A DNA stretch of 64,000 nucleotides, from contig NZ_OY762999.1 in the NCBI RefSeq assembly GCF_963666665.1, positions 4,010,001 through 4,074,000 on the forward strand. The letters are read 5' to 3'. Position numbers and translations under genes: made by a program. Below are positions 1 through 9,814 of the stretch, piece after piece. Numbering within the stretch: position 1 is the stretch's first letter; the number at the start of each line of letters is the position of its first letter. Under the pieces are notes generated by a model. That model was given only the letters and a program-made list of their open reading frames with translations. It did not search any database and was not told the DNA's origin. Source of the stretch: Maridesulfovibrio sp. GTDB lineage: Bacteria > Desulfobacterota > Desulfovibrionia > Desulfovibrionales > Desulfovibrionaceae.

Positions 1-1907
<1,907 letters not shown>

Positions 1908-1994
1908 TTTTCTTCTCTTCCCTTAACTTTAAATAGTTAAGGTTAATCTTCTCTATTTCAACCATATATTTTTGCTCAAAAGCAAGCTAAATTT

Positions 1995-2108
1995 GCTTGC
2001 GGCCATTGAGGAGAGGTCACACCCGACCCCATTCCGAACTCGGAAGTTAAGCTCTCCATCGCCGATGATACTGCTAGGTAGCTAGTGGGAAAGTAGGTCG
2101 CCGCAAGC
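1995..2108 (+). rRNA. 5S ribosomal RNA
   Basis: About 114 nt. The ends pair to form helix I ('gcttgcgg' at 1995 with 'ccgcaagc' at 2101). The conserved internal segment 'cccgaccccattccgaactc' and the loop E / helix IV region 'gatgatactgc' are present. It lies about 90 nt downstream of the 23S end with no tRNA between, and is followed by a terminator. Confidence 0.97.
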
Positions 2109-2120
2109 TTTTTTATTTCT

Positions 2121-2150
2121 AAAGCCCCCTTGTTAATTCAAGGGGGCTTT
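2121..2150 (+). terminator. rRNA operon terminator hairpin
   Basis: Perfect inverted repeat 'aaagcccccttg' / 'caagggggcttt' with a 6-nt loop, 12 nt after 5S. The T-tract after it is short, but the position fits the end of the rrn transcript. Confidence 0.8.
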
Positions 2151-2283
2151 ACTTGTTGGCGCAGGGGTATTTTCGAGTGTTGAGGGACTTGAGGGGGCGG
2201 GGGGAGTCTGATTCTAATGCGCTTGATTGTACGTGCTGCGAGGAGTATTAAGTCGTTTAAAATTCTGTTTCAGGAGAAGCTTT

Positions 2284-2862
2284 ATGCAGATAGATGATTA
2301 CGAATCTTACGAAAATATATCCTTCGAGAGTATCGACCTAGAAGATAAGACCTTGCAGGAAGTCAATTTTTACAGATGTACATTTAAAGCTTCTTCTTTC
2401 CAGTATGCCGAACTTATAGACTGCGAATTTCAGGAATGTCGGTTTGTGGGCTGTAATATGGCAGTGGCTGTATTTTCAAATTCGAAGGTCATCGATACTG
2501 AATTTCGTGATTCAAAGTTACTGGGCATAAACTGGGGAAATCTTGGACCTGTAATCGTGGCACGATACTCCAATTGCCTTATGGATAGATGTGCATTCAG
2601 CGGTCAGAATCTGCTCAAAGTTAAATTTAGTTCCTGTTCATTAAGGGATGCATCCTTTTCTGATTGCAAGTTGTTGCGGGTTAAATTTGATGATTGTGAT
2701 TTTGCAGGCTGCCAGTTTCATCAGGCGGATTTATCCTCTGCTGATTTCACCTCTTCCAGAAATTATTTCATGAATGCAGAGACGAACAAACTAAAAAAAA
2801 CAAAATTCTCATTGCCTGAAGCGGTGTCGCTACTGGCTAATCTGGATATTGAACTGAAGTAG
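2284..2862 (+). CDS. pentapeptide-repeat protein
   Basis: 192 residues from the ATG at 2284, which has 'caggagaag' just upstream; an in-frame TTG at 2227 has no better ribosome site. The sequence is dominated by A(D/N)LxX-type five-residue repeats with many Cys and Phe (for example LIDCEFQECRFVGCNM, LRDASFSDCKLLRVKF, QADLSSADF). These build the right-handed quadrilateral beta-helix of the pentapeptide family, which includes Qnr/MfpA gyrase-protecting proteins. Length is close to Qnr (about 215), but no Qnr-specific loop can be confirmed by eye, so a gyrase-related role is only a possibility. It is probably cytosolic, as no signal peptide is seen. Its last 26 bp overlap the convergent gene at 2837-3439. 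Confidence 0.85.
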   Translation: MQIDDYESYENISFESIDLEDKTLQEVNFYRCTFKASSFQYAELIDCEFQECRFVGCNMAVAVFSNSKVIDTEFRDSKLLGINWGNLGPVIVARYSNCLMDRCAFSGQNLLKVKFSSCSLRDASFSDCKLLRVKFDDCDFAGCQFHQADLSSADFTSSRNYFMNAETNKLKKTKFSLPEAVSLLANLDIELK

Positions 2863-3439
2863 TCGTGGCCCTATCCCAACGTTCCCGCAGCATTTTACAA
2901 ATCTCTTCTTGAGTATTCGCTGTCATTAATTCCATATCAAGTGGAATGCGGTTATCAAGCTCAGATAGCTGTTTTATATATCGTTCAATTTTGCGGGCTG
3001 AGAATTTGAATACTTTGCTTTCAAAGAAAATTTTGTCGGCGCTATGTAGTTCAAGATACATGACGGGAGCAAGTCTGGGCTTCATGAACGGAGAGTAGTC
3101 TTCCATGTTTTCTTCCGGTTCTGGAGCAGGTTCTTCAATAACGATATCCTTGATATTTTCCCATGGGATGTATTTTGTGATGTTCCCACTTAACCTGATT
3201 CCGTCATCGCTTGTTTCCAGGAAATTTTTCTGTACATTAAGAGTGATCATTTTCCAAAGAAAAGCAAATATACCTGCAATAGCCAGAATACGAGCAAGAT
3301 AAATTTCTCCATTGCTTTGTGCAGGATAAGAACCGAAAATGCTGAAGAGCAAGAATCCCATCGTTCCGACAAGCCCGAAACCACAGAGTGCAATACCTAC
3401 TGGACGCATGTCATTTCTTAGAATAATTTCTTCTGGCAA
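2837..3439 (-). CDS. two-TM membrane protein, STM3941-like
   Basis: 200 residues. The chosen start is TTG at 3439, preceded by 'ccggag' at good spacing; the next in-frame ATG is ten codons in. Two hydrophobic segments (about residues 12-33 and 44-63) are followed by a soluble domain of about 130 residues that contains 'ITKYIPWENIKDI', the sort of PH-like fold seen in the STM3941 family of uncharacterised membrane proteins. Family assignment is by resemblance only. The domain probably faces the cytoplasm. The 3' end overlaps the convergent pentapeptide gene by 26 bp, so the two transcripts are complementary at their ends. Function unknown. Confidence 0.75.
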   Translation of the reverse strand: MPEEIILRNDMRPVGIALCGFGLVGTMGFLLFSIFGSYPAQSNGEIYLARILAIAGIFAFLWKMITLNVQKNFLETSDDGIRLSGNITKYIPWENIKDIVIEEPAPEPEENMEDYSPFMKPRLAPVMYLELHSADKIFFESKVFKFSARKIERYIKQLSELDNRIPLDMELMTANTQEEICKMLRERWDRATTTSVQYPD

Positions 3440-3578
3440 TACAGACTCCGGCGGTCATGAAAATTACATCCTGTTCTTATATAAATATTTTTTTGTGAAA
3501 ATGTCTATACTAATTCCAGAAATCTGTTAACCGCTTCATTTGTATTTTGATTAAATCTTTTACTCTTTAATTAAATTT

Positions 3579-4544
3579 ATGCTGACACTTGTCCTTTCTG
3601 CTTTGATTCCCCTGTTTCTGATGGTTCTTGCCGGGGCTGTTTCGTTCCGGCGTGAAATCCTGCCTGAAAACTCTGCAACAGTGCTGAACGGGTTTGTTTA
3701 TTATTTTACTTTACCGGCTTTACTCTTCTGTTCACTGGCAACTACCCCGTTTGAAGAAATTGCCCAGGTTCGTTTCATCGGCGGTTATCTTTCTGCTATG
3801 ATAGGTGCTTACTGGCTTATGTTTCTGGCTTCGAAATTTATATTCAAGGACCATTTTACTGAGGACGGAATCCGGGCCAGTTCCGGCAGTTTTCCTAATT
3901 CAGCATACCTTGGATTGCCGATCATGATGTACCTTTATGATGGCAGCAGGCAGGCTTTGATTGCGACTACGCTGGCGATCATCCTCCCAATCATCATTGT
4001 CATTATGGTTGTGGCTACATTTGAGCTGCACCGGGCGGATAAATCGAAGTCGACTCTGGGTATTATCGGGCAAATAGCTCTTTCCATGCTCAAGACTCCT
4101 TTGATTGGAGCTTCTTTTGCCGGGGCTGCTTTTTCTTTTCTGCACTTGAAGCTACCGGAATTTTTGGCTGACGGCTTACATAATTTTGGCATGGCTTCGG
4201 TCCCTTGTGCCTTGTTTGCAATCGGGATTCTGATTGTCCGCCAGAAGATGGAAATGAAATGGTTCAATATCGGATTGGTGAACCTTTTTAAATTAATTCT
4301 GCACCCGCTTCTTGCTGCCGGATGTCTACTTCTTTTCGGTGTGCGAGGACAGGAATTGCTTATGGGGGTGTTGTTGTCCGGAATGCCGACTGCGGCGTTG
4401 TGTTGTGTGCTAGCTGAATCTTACAGAACTTGTGAAACAGAAACTTCAGCCACGGTGCTGGTCTCCATGATTTTATATATTCCGGCCATGTTTCTGACCC
4501 TTGTTGTGGCTGAAGCGTGCGGTGTTCCTTTGATTCGCGGGTAG
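3579..4544 (+). CDS. AEC-family transporter (auxin efflux carrier type)
   Basis: 321 residues with about ten membrane segments arranged as two sets of five, the layout of the AEC/PIN-like permease family (malonate carrier MdcF and relatives). Typical features are the N-terminal 'ALIPLFLMVLAGA', the central 'SGSFPNSAYLGLPIM' crossover-like segment with polar residues in the membrane, and a second half starting with 'FNIGLVNLFKLILHPLLAA'. It acts in the inner membrane, probably on a small organic anion; the substrate cannot be told from sequence. It starts with ATG at 3579 in an A/T-rich region without a strong Shine-Dalgarno. It is monocistronic and ends at a bidirectional hairpin. Confidence 0.88.
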   Translation: MLTLVLSALIPLFLMVLAGAVSFRREILPENSATVLNGFVYYFTLPALLFCSLATTPFEEIAQVRFIGGYLSAMIGAYWLMFLASKFIFKDHFTEDGIRASSGSFPNSAYLGLPIMMYLYDGSRQALIATTLAIILPIIIVIMVVATFELHRADKSKSTLGIIGQIALSMLKTPLIGASFAGAAFSFLHLKLPEFLADGLHNFGMASVPCALFAIGILIVRQKMEMKWFNIGLVNLFKLILHPLLAAGCLLLFGVRGQELLMGVLLSGMPTAALCCVLAESYRTCETETSATVLVSMILYIPAMFLTLVVAEACGVPLIRG

Positions 4545-4560
4545 TTTATTTTCTGAAAAT

Positions 4561-4597
4561 GAAAGGTCGGGGTGATTTCACTCCAGCTTTCTTTTTT
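4561..4597. terminator. bidirectional terminator between AEC gene and HD-GYP gene
   Basis: Imperfect hairpin with arms 'gaaag...ggggtga' and 'tcactcc...ctttc', followed by six T on the plus strand. It sits between the convergent ends of the AEC transporter and the HD-GYP gene. Confidence 0.6.
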
Positions 4598-5663
4598 ACT
4601 GAGCTGCTTTTTGCAGGGCTATGGTTCTTAGCTGCTGCATTTTCGCTTTATCTTGAAGCAGAGCTTTCATTTCCGGATTGTTGGATATAATGAATGATAT
4701 CAATGAACTGGTCAGTTTTTGATCGTATTTAGCTTTGCTCTCGGTAAGGATTATTGCAGCAAGGATAGGGTTGAGGCCGGGTCTGTGGTAGCGGTCGGCA
4801 ATCATACCGCAAAAGGCATCTGAGATTGCGCAGACCTTTGCTTCCAAAGTAATTGCATCTCCCCGACGTCCTTTTGGATAGCCGCTGCCGTCCAGCCTCT
4901 CATGGTGATCAAATACGCAGGATTTGATGGTTTCATCTCTGATTTCAAGGCGGTTGAGCATTTTTTCAGCAATATCGACATGTTCCTGCATGCGCATTCT
5001 TTCTTTGTAAAGCAGCTTGGAGGTTTTAGCCGTTACTGCTGAAGGGATCTGAGTCATACCCAGATCATGAAGGACCAATCCCATGGCCAGTGGCTTGAGG
5101 TCCATTTTTTCACCGGGCTTGTAGAGGACTTTTAAATAAATTGAAGTTCCTACAAAAAGTGTATTTACCGCATGGCAGCACAGATCTTTTTCCCGCTTAA
5201 GGGTATTGAAAAAGTAAGTCCATCTGTTGGGATCCACCCAGACATATTCACAAAAAATAGCCAGAACAGTGCTAAGGTCGGTTAAAGTTTCCCCGATAGG
5301 ATTGGAGTAAAAGGCACGTACTTTTTCCAGAACTCCATCATAAAAAATTTCAGCTGCCGCAGCTTCATCCAGAAAATGTTCAGTCAGCAATGCTCCGAGG
5401 TTCTGACTGATGTGACCTGCAAGTGATGCGTAATCTTCTTTGGATATGAACAGGTTTCCGTCACTACAGTAGTTGTTGACCAGTTCCTGCTTTTTGCTGG
5501 AAAGCCTTGTATCCTTAGCAAAAAGGGGAACAACACGCTGAAACTCGTCATCGTGTATGCAGAGAGATACAGGGAGTTTGCTGCCGAATGTATTTAAAAT
5601 ATTAAAACTGATTTGCAAGAATTCCTCAGTTCCGGCATTCTGGCTTTCCGTATCATTGTTCAT
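4596..5663 (-). CDS. HD-GYP domain protein (putative c-di-GMP phosphodiesterase)
   Basis: 355 residues, soluble, with an N-terminal region of about 160 residues that I do not recognise and a C-terminal HD-GYP domain. Visible motifs are the HD pair in 'GLVLHDLGMTQIP' (about 197-209), the downstream 'HVDIAEKML' histidine, and the signature 'DHHERLDGSGYPKG' (about 253-266). HD-GYP enzymes hydrolyse cyclic di-GMP to GMP with a binuclear or trinuclear metal centre. The usual HDIGK is HDLGM here, so the lysine is missing but the metal ligands remain. The ATG at 5663 lies behind a purine-rich leader. It is transcribed alone and faces away from the small gene at 5888. Confidence 0.88.
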   Translation of the reverse strand: MNNDTESQNAGTEEFLQISFNILNTFGSKLPVSLCIHDDEFQRVVPLFAKDTRLSSKKQELVNNYCSDGNLFISKEDYASLAGHISQNLGALLTEHFLDEAAAAEIFYDGVLEKVRAFYSNPIGETLTDLSTVLAIFCEYVWVDPNRWTYFFNTLKREKDLCCHAVNTLFVGTSIYLKVLYKPGEKMDLKPLAMGLVLHDLGMTQIPSAVTAKTSKLLYKERMRMQEHVDIAEKMLNRLEIRDETIKSCVFDHHERLDGSGYPKGRRGDAITLEAKVCAISDAFCGMIADRYHRPGLNPILAAIILTESKAKYDQKLTSSLISFIISNNPEMKALLQDKAKMQQLRTIALQKAAQ

Positions 5664-5887
5664 GGCACTGATTCCTTTCAGTAAAGAGCACTTTCAAAAT
5701 ACTAAAATTTAAACGATATTGAAGATTATTACAGTGGAATAAAAAAGTAAATACCCGTTTTAATTTATTGTTAATCTTTCGTTCATTTTTATATAAATGC
5801 AGAAAGCTTTGTTGGTAGATGTACATGATGCAATGCTTAGCAAAGTGTTCTCAAGGATTAATACCGGCTGGGAATTGAAGGAACTAT

Positions 5888-6067
5888 ATGGCTGACAAAA
5901 TATCAGATAAATTCATGAGTGTTTCAAAAAAACTATTGGAAGAAGATCCTGATTTGAAACGAAAACTCGAAATAGTCATGGGCCGTGTTGCGGACACAAT
6001 CGTGAAAGCAAAGTATGTTCAGAATAGTACCCCGAAATCACCGGAAGACAAAAAGAGTAAGGACTAG
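5888..6067 (+). CDS. small protein of unknown function
   Basis: 59 residues, too short for most gene lists but well supported: ATG at 5888 has 'gaaggaac' seven bases upstream, and the frame is open to TAG at 6067. The product is highly charged and helical-looking (MADKISDKFMSVSKKLLEED at the start, Lys-rich at the end), without membrane segment or signal peptide. It stands in the gap between two minus-strand genes and ends only 11 bp from the stop of the CLC gene. I do not recognise the family. The codon pattern resembles the neighbours. Confidence 0.6.
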   Translation: MADKISDKFMSVSKKLLEEDPDLKRKLEIVMGRVADTIVKAKYVQNSTPKSPEDKKSKD

Positions 6068-6078
6068 GCTCACAATTA

Positions 6079-7827
6079 TTAGAAGAGATTGTCGCTTTTT
6101 CCGTAAGATTTCATCTCGCCCCTATATGCTGAGAGGATGTCTTCCTTGCTTATAAAGCCGTTGAAGCTGCCGTTTTTCATTACCGGAAGGGTGCGCTTGC
6201 CGCTGCGGTTCATTATCTCCAGAATCTCTGCCGCACCCATGTCCTGTTCTATGATGGGAGCGTTTCTGTCTATGGCCACCTCGCTGATATTGCTTTGCTG
6301 CTGTTCCGGATCAAGGATTGATGATCGCGCTGAAACAACATCCACCATGCCCATGAATTCCTGAGTTTCGCTGTTGATAATGGGGATGTGGGTCTGACTG
6401 GTGTTGGTCAGTACCTTCAGGAATTCGCTTACGGTCATTTGCGGGCAGGCATAGGTCAGTTTGTTATGAACTAATTGACTGGTATCAATGTCCGCTAATA
6501 TTTTTTCATCTGTTTTGGGGCGCAGAAGTTGTCCCTTCTCCACCAGATCCCGAAAGTAGAAAGATGATGGTTCAAAGGCGTGGGTAAGCATGGATGAAAG
6601 GAAAGTGACGGTCATGATGTGCATCACCGCCTGATAGCCGTGGGTGATTTCCAGTACCAGAAATACGCTGGTCAGCGGGGCCTGCATCACTCCGCTGACA
6701 ACTCCGGCCATGCCCAGTAGCGCGTATGATCCTTCGCCGGTGAGCATGTGTTGTGGGATTATCTGTGAAATTACTCGATAGTAGAATGCTCCGAAAAGTG
6801 ATCCGATTACAAGGCAGGGCGCAAATATTCCTCCCAATCCTCCGCTTCCCAAAGTCAGCGATGTGGTGACTATCCTGAGCATTCCCATGAATGCAATAAG
6901 GGCTATGCCGTCAGGCAGGGTGCCGTGAATAGCCATTTTAATGGATGTATATCCTTCGCCAAGTGCCAGTGGAAAGAAAATTCCGATTATCCCCACGGCC
7001 AGACCTCCGCAAGCCGCTTTGATCCATGGTTTATTGGTCAAGGATGAACAGGCGGAACCGACTTGACGGATGGAACGGACAAAGAGCACTGATACCAGTG
7101 CGGCAAGTACGGCCAGCAGGATGGAAGTCCCAAGATCGGTAACTCCCATGGGAGGGAATTGATCGCTGAAAGGGATAACGTTGCCTTCGAGCAGTCTTGA
7201 GGTCTGAGTGGCGACAACCGAGGATATGGCAATGGGAATGAGATGGTAGGGAGTCCACTCCCCGAGGATGATTTCTACTGCAAAGATCATCCCGGTGACC
7301 GGGGCATTGAAGATTGCTGAAATGGACCCGGCTGCACCGCATCCGATTAGGGTCATGCGCGACTGTCCGCTCATTTTGAACAGCCGGGACAGGTTCGAAC
7401 CCATGGCGGAACCGCTGACGACAACCGGCGCTTCCGGACCGGCTGATCCGCCGCTGGCGATAGTCAGCAAGCTGGTCAAAAGGGAGCTGATGATTGAAAT
7501 GGGGCGCAGGATTCCCTGCTTCAAGCCGACCTTAGCGATGACTTCTCCTACCCCGTGCCCTCCAGACTCCTTGAAGATATTCTTGCTCAGGATAACTGCA
7601 AGCGCGGCTCCCGCAGCCGGCAACATGAACATCCACCAGTGATGGGAGTTGGTCATGCGCAGCGTGCTCAGATAATCAAGCGTCCTATTCAAAATCACGG
7701 CAGCCAGTGCAGAGCAGCCTCCGATGACAATTGCTGCAAAAATGAGTTTTGCATTGCGCGAAGGGGCGCGCTTATGCAGGAAGTGTTTCAGTTCCGCTGG
7801 GCTGATGTTGTTACCTGATTTGATCAT
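6079..7827 (-). CDS. CLC-family chloride channel/transporter with CBS pair
   Basis: 582 residues: CLC membrane domain (about 30-430) then two CBS domains (about 440-570). CLC signatures are readable: 'GGHGVGE' near 89-95 (GSGIP equivalent), 'GPEAP' at 130-134 where E132 is the expected gating glutamate, and 'GGIFAPCLVIG' (GxFxP). CLC proteins are inner-membrane homodimers that pass chloride or exchange it for protons. The CBS pair commonly senses adenine nucleotides. It begins 23 bp after the stop of the nucleoside transporter, so the two may be one transcript. The gating glutamate is kept, but the surrounding GREGP motif reads GPEAP. Confidence 0.92.
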   Translation of the reverse strand: MIKSGNNISPAELKHFLHKRAPSRNAKLIFAAIVIGGCSALAAVILNRTLDYLSTLRMTNSHHWWMFMLPAAGAALAVILSKNIFKESGGHGVGEVIAKVGLKQGILRPISIISSLLTSLLTIASGGSAGPEAPVVVSGSAMGSNLSRLFKMSGQSRMTLIGCGAAGSISAIFNAPVTGMIFAVEIILGEWTPYHLIPIAISSVVATQTSRLLEGNVIPFSDQFPPMGVTDLGTSILLAVLAALVSVLFVRSIRQVGSACSSLTNKPWIKAACGGLAVGIIGIFFPLALGEGYTSIKMAIHGTLPDGIALIAFMGMLRIVTTSLTLGSGGLGGIFAPCLVIGSLFGAFYYRVISQIIPQHMLTGEGSYALLGMAGVVSGVMQAPLTSVFLVLEITHGYQAVMHIMTVTFLSSMLTHAFEPSSFYFRDLVEKGQLLRPKTDEKILADIDTSQLVHNKLTYACPQMTVSEFLKVLTNTSQTHIPIINSETQEFMGMVDVVSARSSILDPEQQQSNISEVAIDRNAPIIEQDMGAAEILEIMNRSGKRTLPVMKNGSFNGFISKEDILSAYRGEMKSYGKSDNLF

Positions 7828-7850
7828 GGCAGCTTGATTCCTCTTGGGGC

Positions 7851-9092
7851 TTAGTAGAGTAGTCCTACCACAGCTCCGGTCATGCAGGTAGCCAAAGTTC
7901 CTCCGATTACGGATTTTGTGCCCAGAGCCACGATCTCGTCTTTACGGGAAGGGGCGATGGATACAAGGCCGCCGATAAGGATTCCAAGGCTTCCGAGGTT
8001 TGCAAATCCGCACATGGCATAGGTCATGATAATAGTTGAACGCGGGGACAGAGTTCCGGCGGGCAGCCCGGCCAGTTGCAGATAGGCGAGGAATTCGTTG
8101 AGGATGGTCTTGGTCCCCATGAGCGAGGAAGCTGTGTAGGCCTCGTTTGCAGGGATTCCCATCAGCCAGACCACAGGCCACATGATGATGCCCAGAATAC
8201 GCTGCAGGGTAAGCGGTTCATTTTGAAAGTCGGGCAGAAATGCGAGAATCTGGTTGGTCAGGGCTACCAGTGCCACCAGAACAAGCAGCATAGCCACGAC
8301 GTTGATAAGCAGGGTTACGCCGTCGGATGTGCCTTTGACCACGGCATCCATGGAGCTGGAAGCAGTACTTTTGATTTTAAGGCTGTCTGCTCCCTGATGC
8401 CCTTTGTGCTCAGGGACCATTATCCGGGAAATGAGGATAGCCGCCGGAGCACTGATGATTGAGGCAGTCAGGATATGTCCGATGGCACCGGGAAGCACCG
8501 GATTCAAAATGGAGGCATAAAGGACGAGGACTGTGCCGGAGATGGTCGCCATGCCGCTGATCATCAGGGTCATGAGTTCGCTGCGGCTCATCTTGTTGAC
8601 ATAGGGGGCGATGATGATCGGTGCTTCGACCATGCCTACGAAAATATTGGAAGCAACACCAAGTCCTAATGCTCCTCCTATATCCATGGTCTTTTGCAGT
8701 GCCATGGAAAAGCCTTTTACCACTACCGGAATGATCCGCCAGTAGAAAAGCAGGGCGGAAAGTGCACTGACTACGAGAATAAGCGGCAGGGCCCGGAAAG
8801 CAAGGGTCCAACTCGCTCCCGGAGAATTTTCGGTGAAGGGGAGCGGCCCTCCTCCAAGATAGCCGAAGATAAAGCTTGTTCCGGCTTGGGTGGCCTGCTG
8901 CAGGGCATCAACTACATGGTTTAAGTACATGATCAGGTCGCTGAAAAAAGGAACTTTAAGCATGAGAGCTGCTACAGCAAATTGAAGGGACATTCCAATA
9001 AGAATATTTTTCAGGCTGAGTCCTTTTTTGTTTTCACTGAATAACCATGCGAGAAATACCAAACCGAATAGTCCTACCAGGCTTTGAAACAT
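7851..9092 (-). CDS. NupC-type concentrative nucleoside transporter (CNT family)
   Basis: 413 residues, the usual CNT length. There is an N-terminal transmembrane segment pair, a gate region with 'NIFVGMVEAPIIIAPYV', and a C-terminal core with 'GIPANEAYTASSLMGTK' and 'CGFANLGSLGILIGGL'. These match the family that couples nucleoside uptake to sodium or protons across the inner membrane. The MVEAP and NEA segments carry the Glu residues that contact ribose and cation in known structures. The ATG at 9092 opens a likely two-gene unit with the CLC gene downstream. No nucleoside-processing enzyme is nearby. Confidence 0.92.
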   Translation of the reverse strand: MFQSLVGLFGLVFLAWLFSENKKGLSLKNILIGMSLQFAVAALMLKVPFFSDLIMYLNHVVDALQQATQAGTSFIFGYLGGGPLPFTENSPGASWTLAFRALPLILVVSALSALLFYWRIIPVVVKGFSMALQKTMDIGGALGLGVASNIFVGMVEAPIIIAPYVNKMSRSELMTLMISGMATISGTVLVLYASILNPVLPGAIGHILTASIISAPAAILISRIMVPEHKGHQGADSLKIKSTASSSMDAVVKGTSDGVTLLINVVAMLLVLVALVALTNQILAFLPDFQNEPLTLQRILGIIMWPVVWLMGIPANEAYTASSLMGTKTILNEFLAYLQLAGLPAGTLSPRSTIIMTYAMCGFANLGSLGILIGGLVSIAPSRKDEIVALGTKSVIGGTLATCMTGAVVGLLY

Positions 9093-9320
9093 TTTTTTAT
9101 TATCCTTTGTAAGCAGAGTATTTGAAATATTAATATGGATTACATTATCCGAGGCCGGGCTGCAACGGTGATGGATTTTGTCACTGGATTTTAATCATGT
9201 CCCTTGAACCTTTCTGTTTTTGAAGTTAGTATCTTTCAAATTGTGTTCTAAGTAGGAAAAGACCGTGAACTGAAGGTGATCCTGCTCTTGGAGAAAACTT
9301 CTGATGTAGGGAATGTCTAT

Positions 9321-9779
9321 ATGAATGTTGAACTTGCTAAGCCGTTTATCAAGGCTGCAGTGGATGTGCTGTCAATGATGGCCATGATCACTCCGAAACC
9401 GGGAAAGCCTTATGTAAAGAAAACCAAGACTGCTGTAGGTGATGTTACCGGTCTGGTTGGTATTACCGGTGATATGAATGGTACTATCTCAATCTCTTTT
9501 TCAAAGAATTGTGCGGTGACCATTGTAAAGAATATGCTTGGCGATGATGTTCAGGATATCGTTCAGGATGTTCAGGATGCTGTCGGTGAGATTACCAATA
9601 TGGTGTCCGGTCAGGCCAGAGCAGGTCTTGCTGAACAGGGCCTCAGTTTTTCGGGAGCCACACCTTCGGTAATTATGGGAGACAACCATACCATAACCCA
9701 CATTGCCAATACTCCCATTATGGCTATCCCCTTCTCTACCGATGCTGGGGAATTTACCATTGAATTCTGTTTTGAATAA
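9321..9779 (+). CDS. cheX: chemotaxis phosphatase CheX
   Basis: 152 residues from ATG 9321, chosen over the GTG at 9276 because the product then begins MNVELAKPFI as is normal for CheX and 'taggga' precedes it. The catalytic E-x-x-N motif is present in 'AVGEITNMVSGQA' (about E90 and N93). CheX dephosphorylates CheY-P or related receiver domains in the cytoplasm. It lies 35 bp upstream of a HEAT-repeat protein ending in a receiver domain, so that receiver is an obvious candidate substrate. No CheA or receptor gene is nearby. Confidence 0.9.
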   Translation: MNVELAKPFIKAAVDVLSMMAMITPKPGKPYVKKTKTAVGDVTGLVGITGDMNGTISISFSKNCAVTIVKNMLGDDVQDIVQDVQDAVGEITNMVSGQARAGLAEQGLSFSGATPSVIMGDNHTITHIANTPIMAIPFSTDAGEFTIEFCFE

Positions 9780-9814
9780 AACAAAGTTCTATTGAAAAAA
9801 AGAGAGATTACAAT

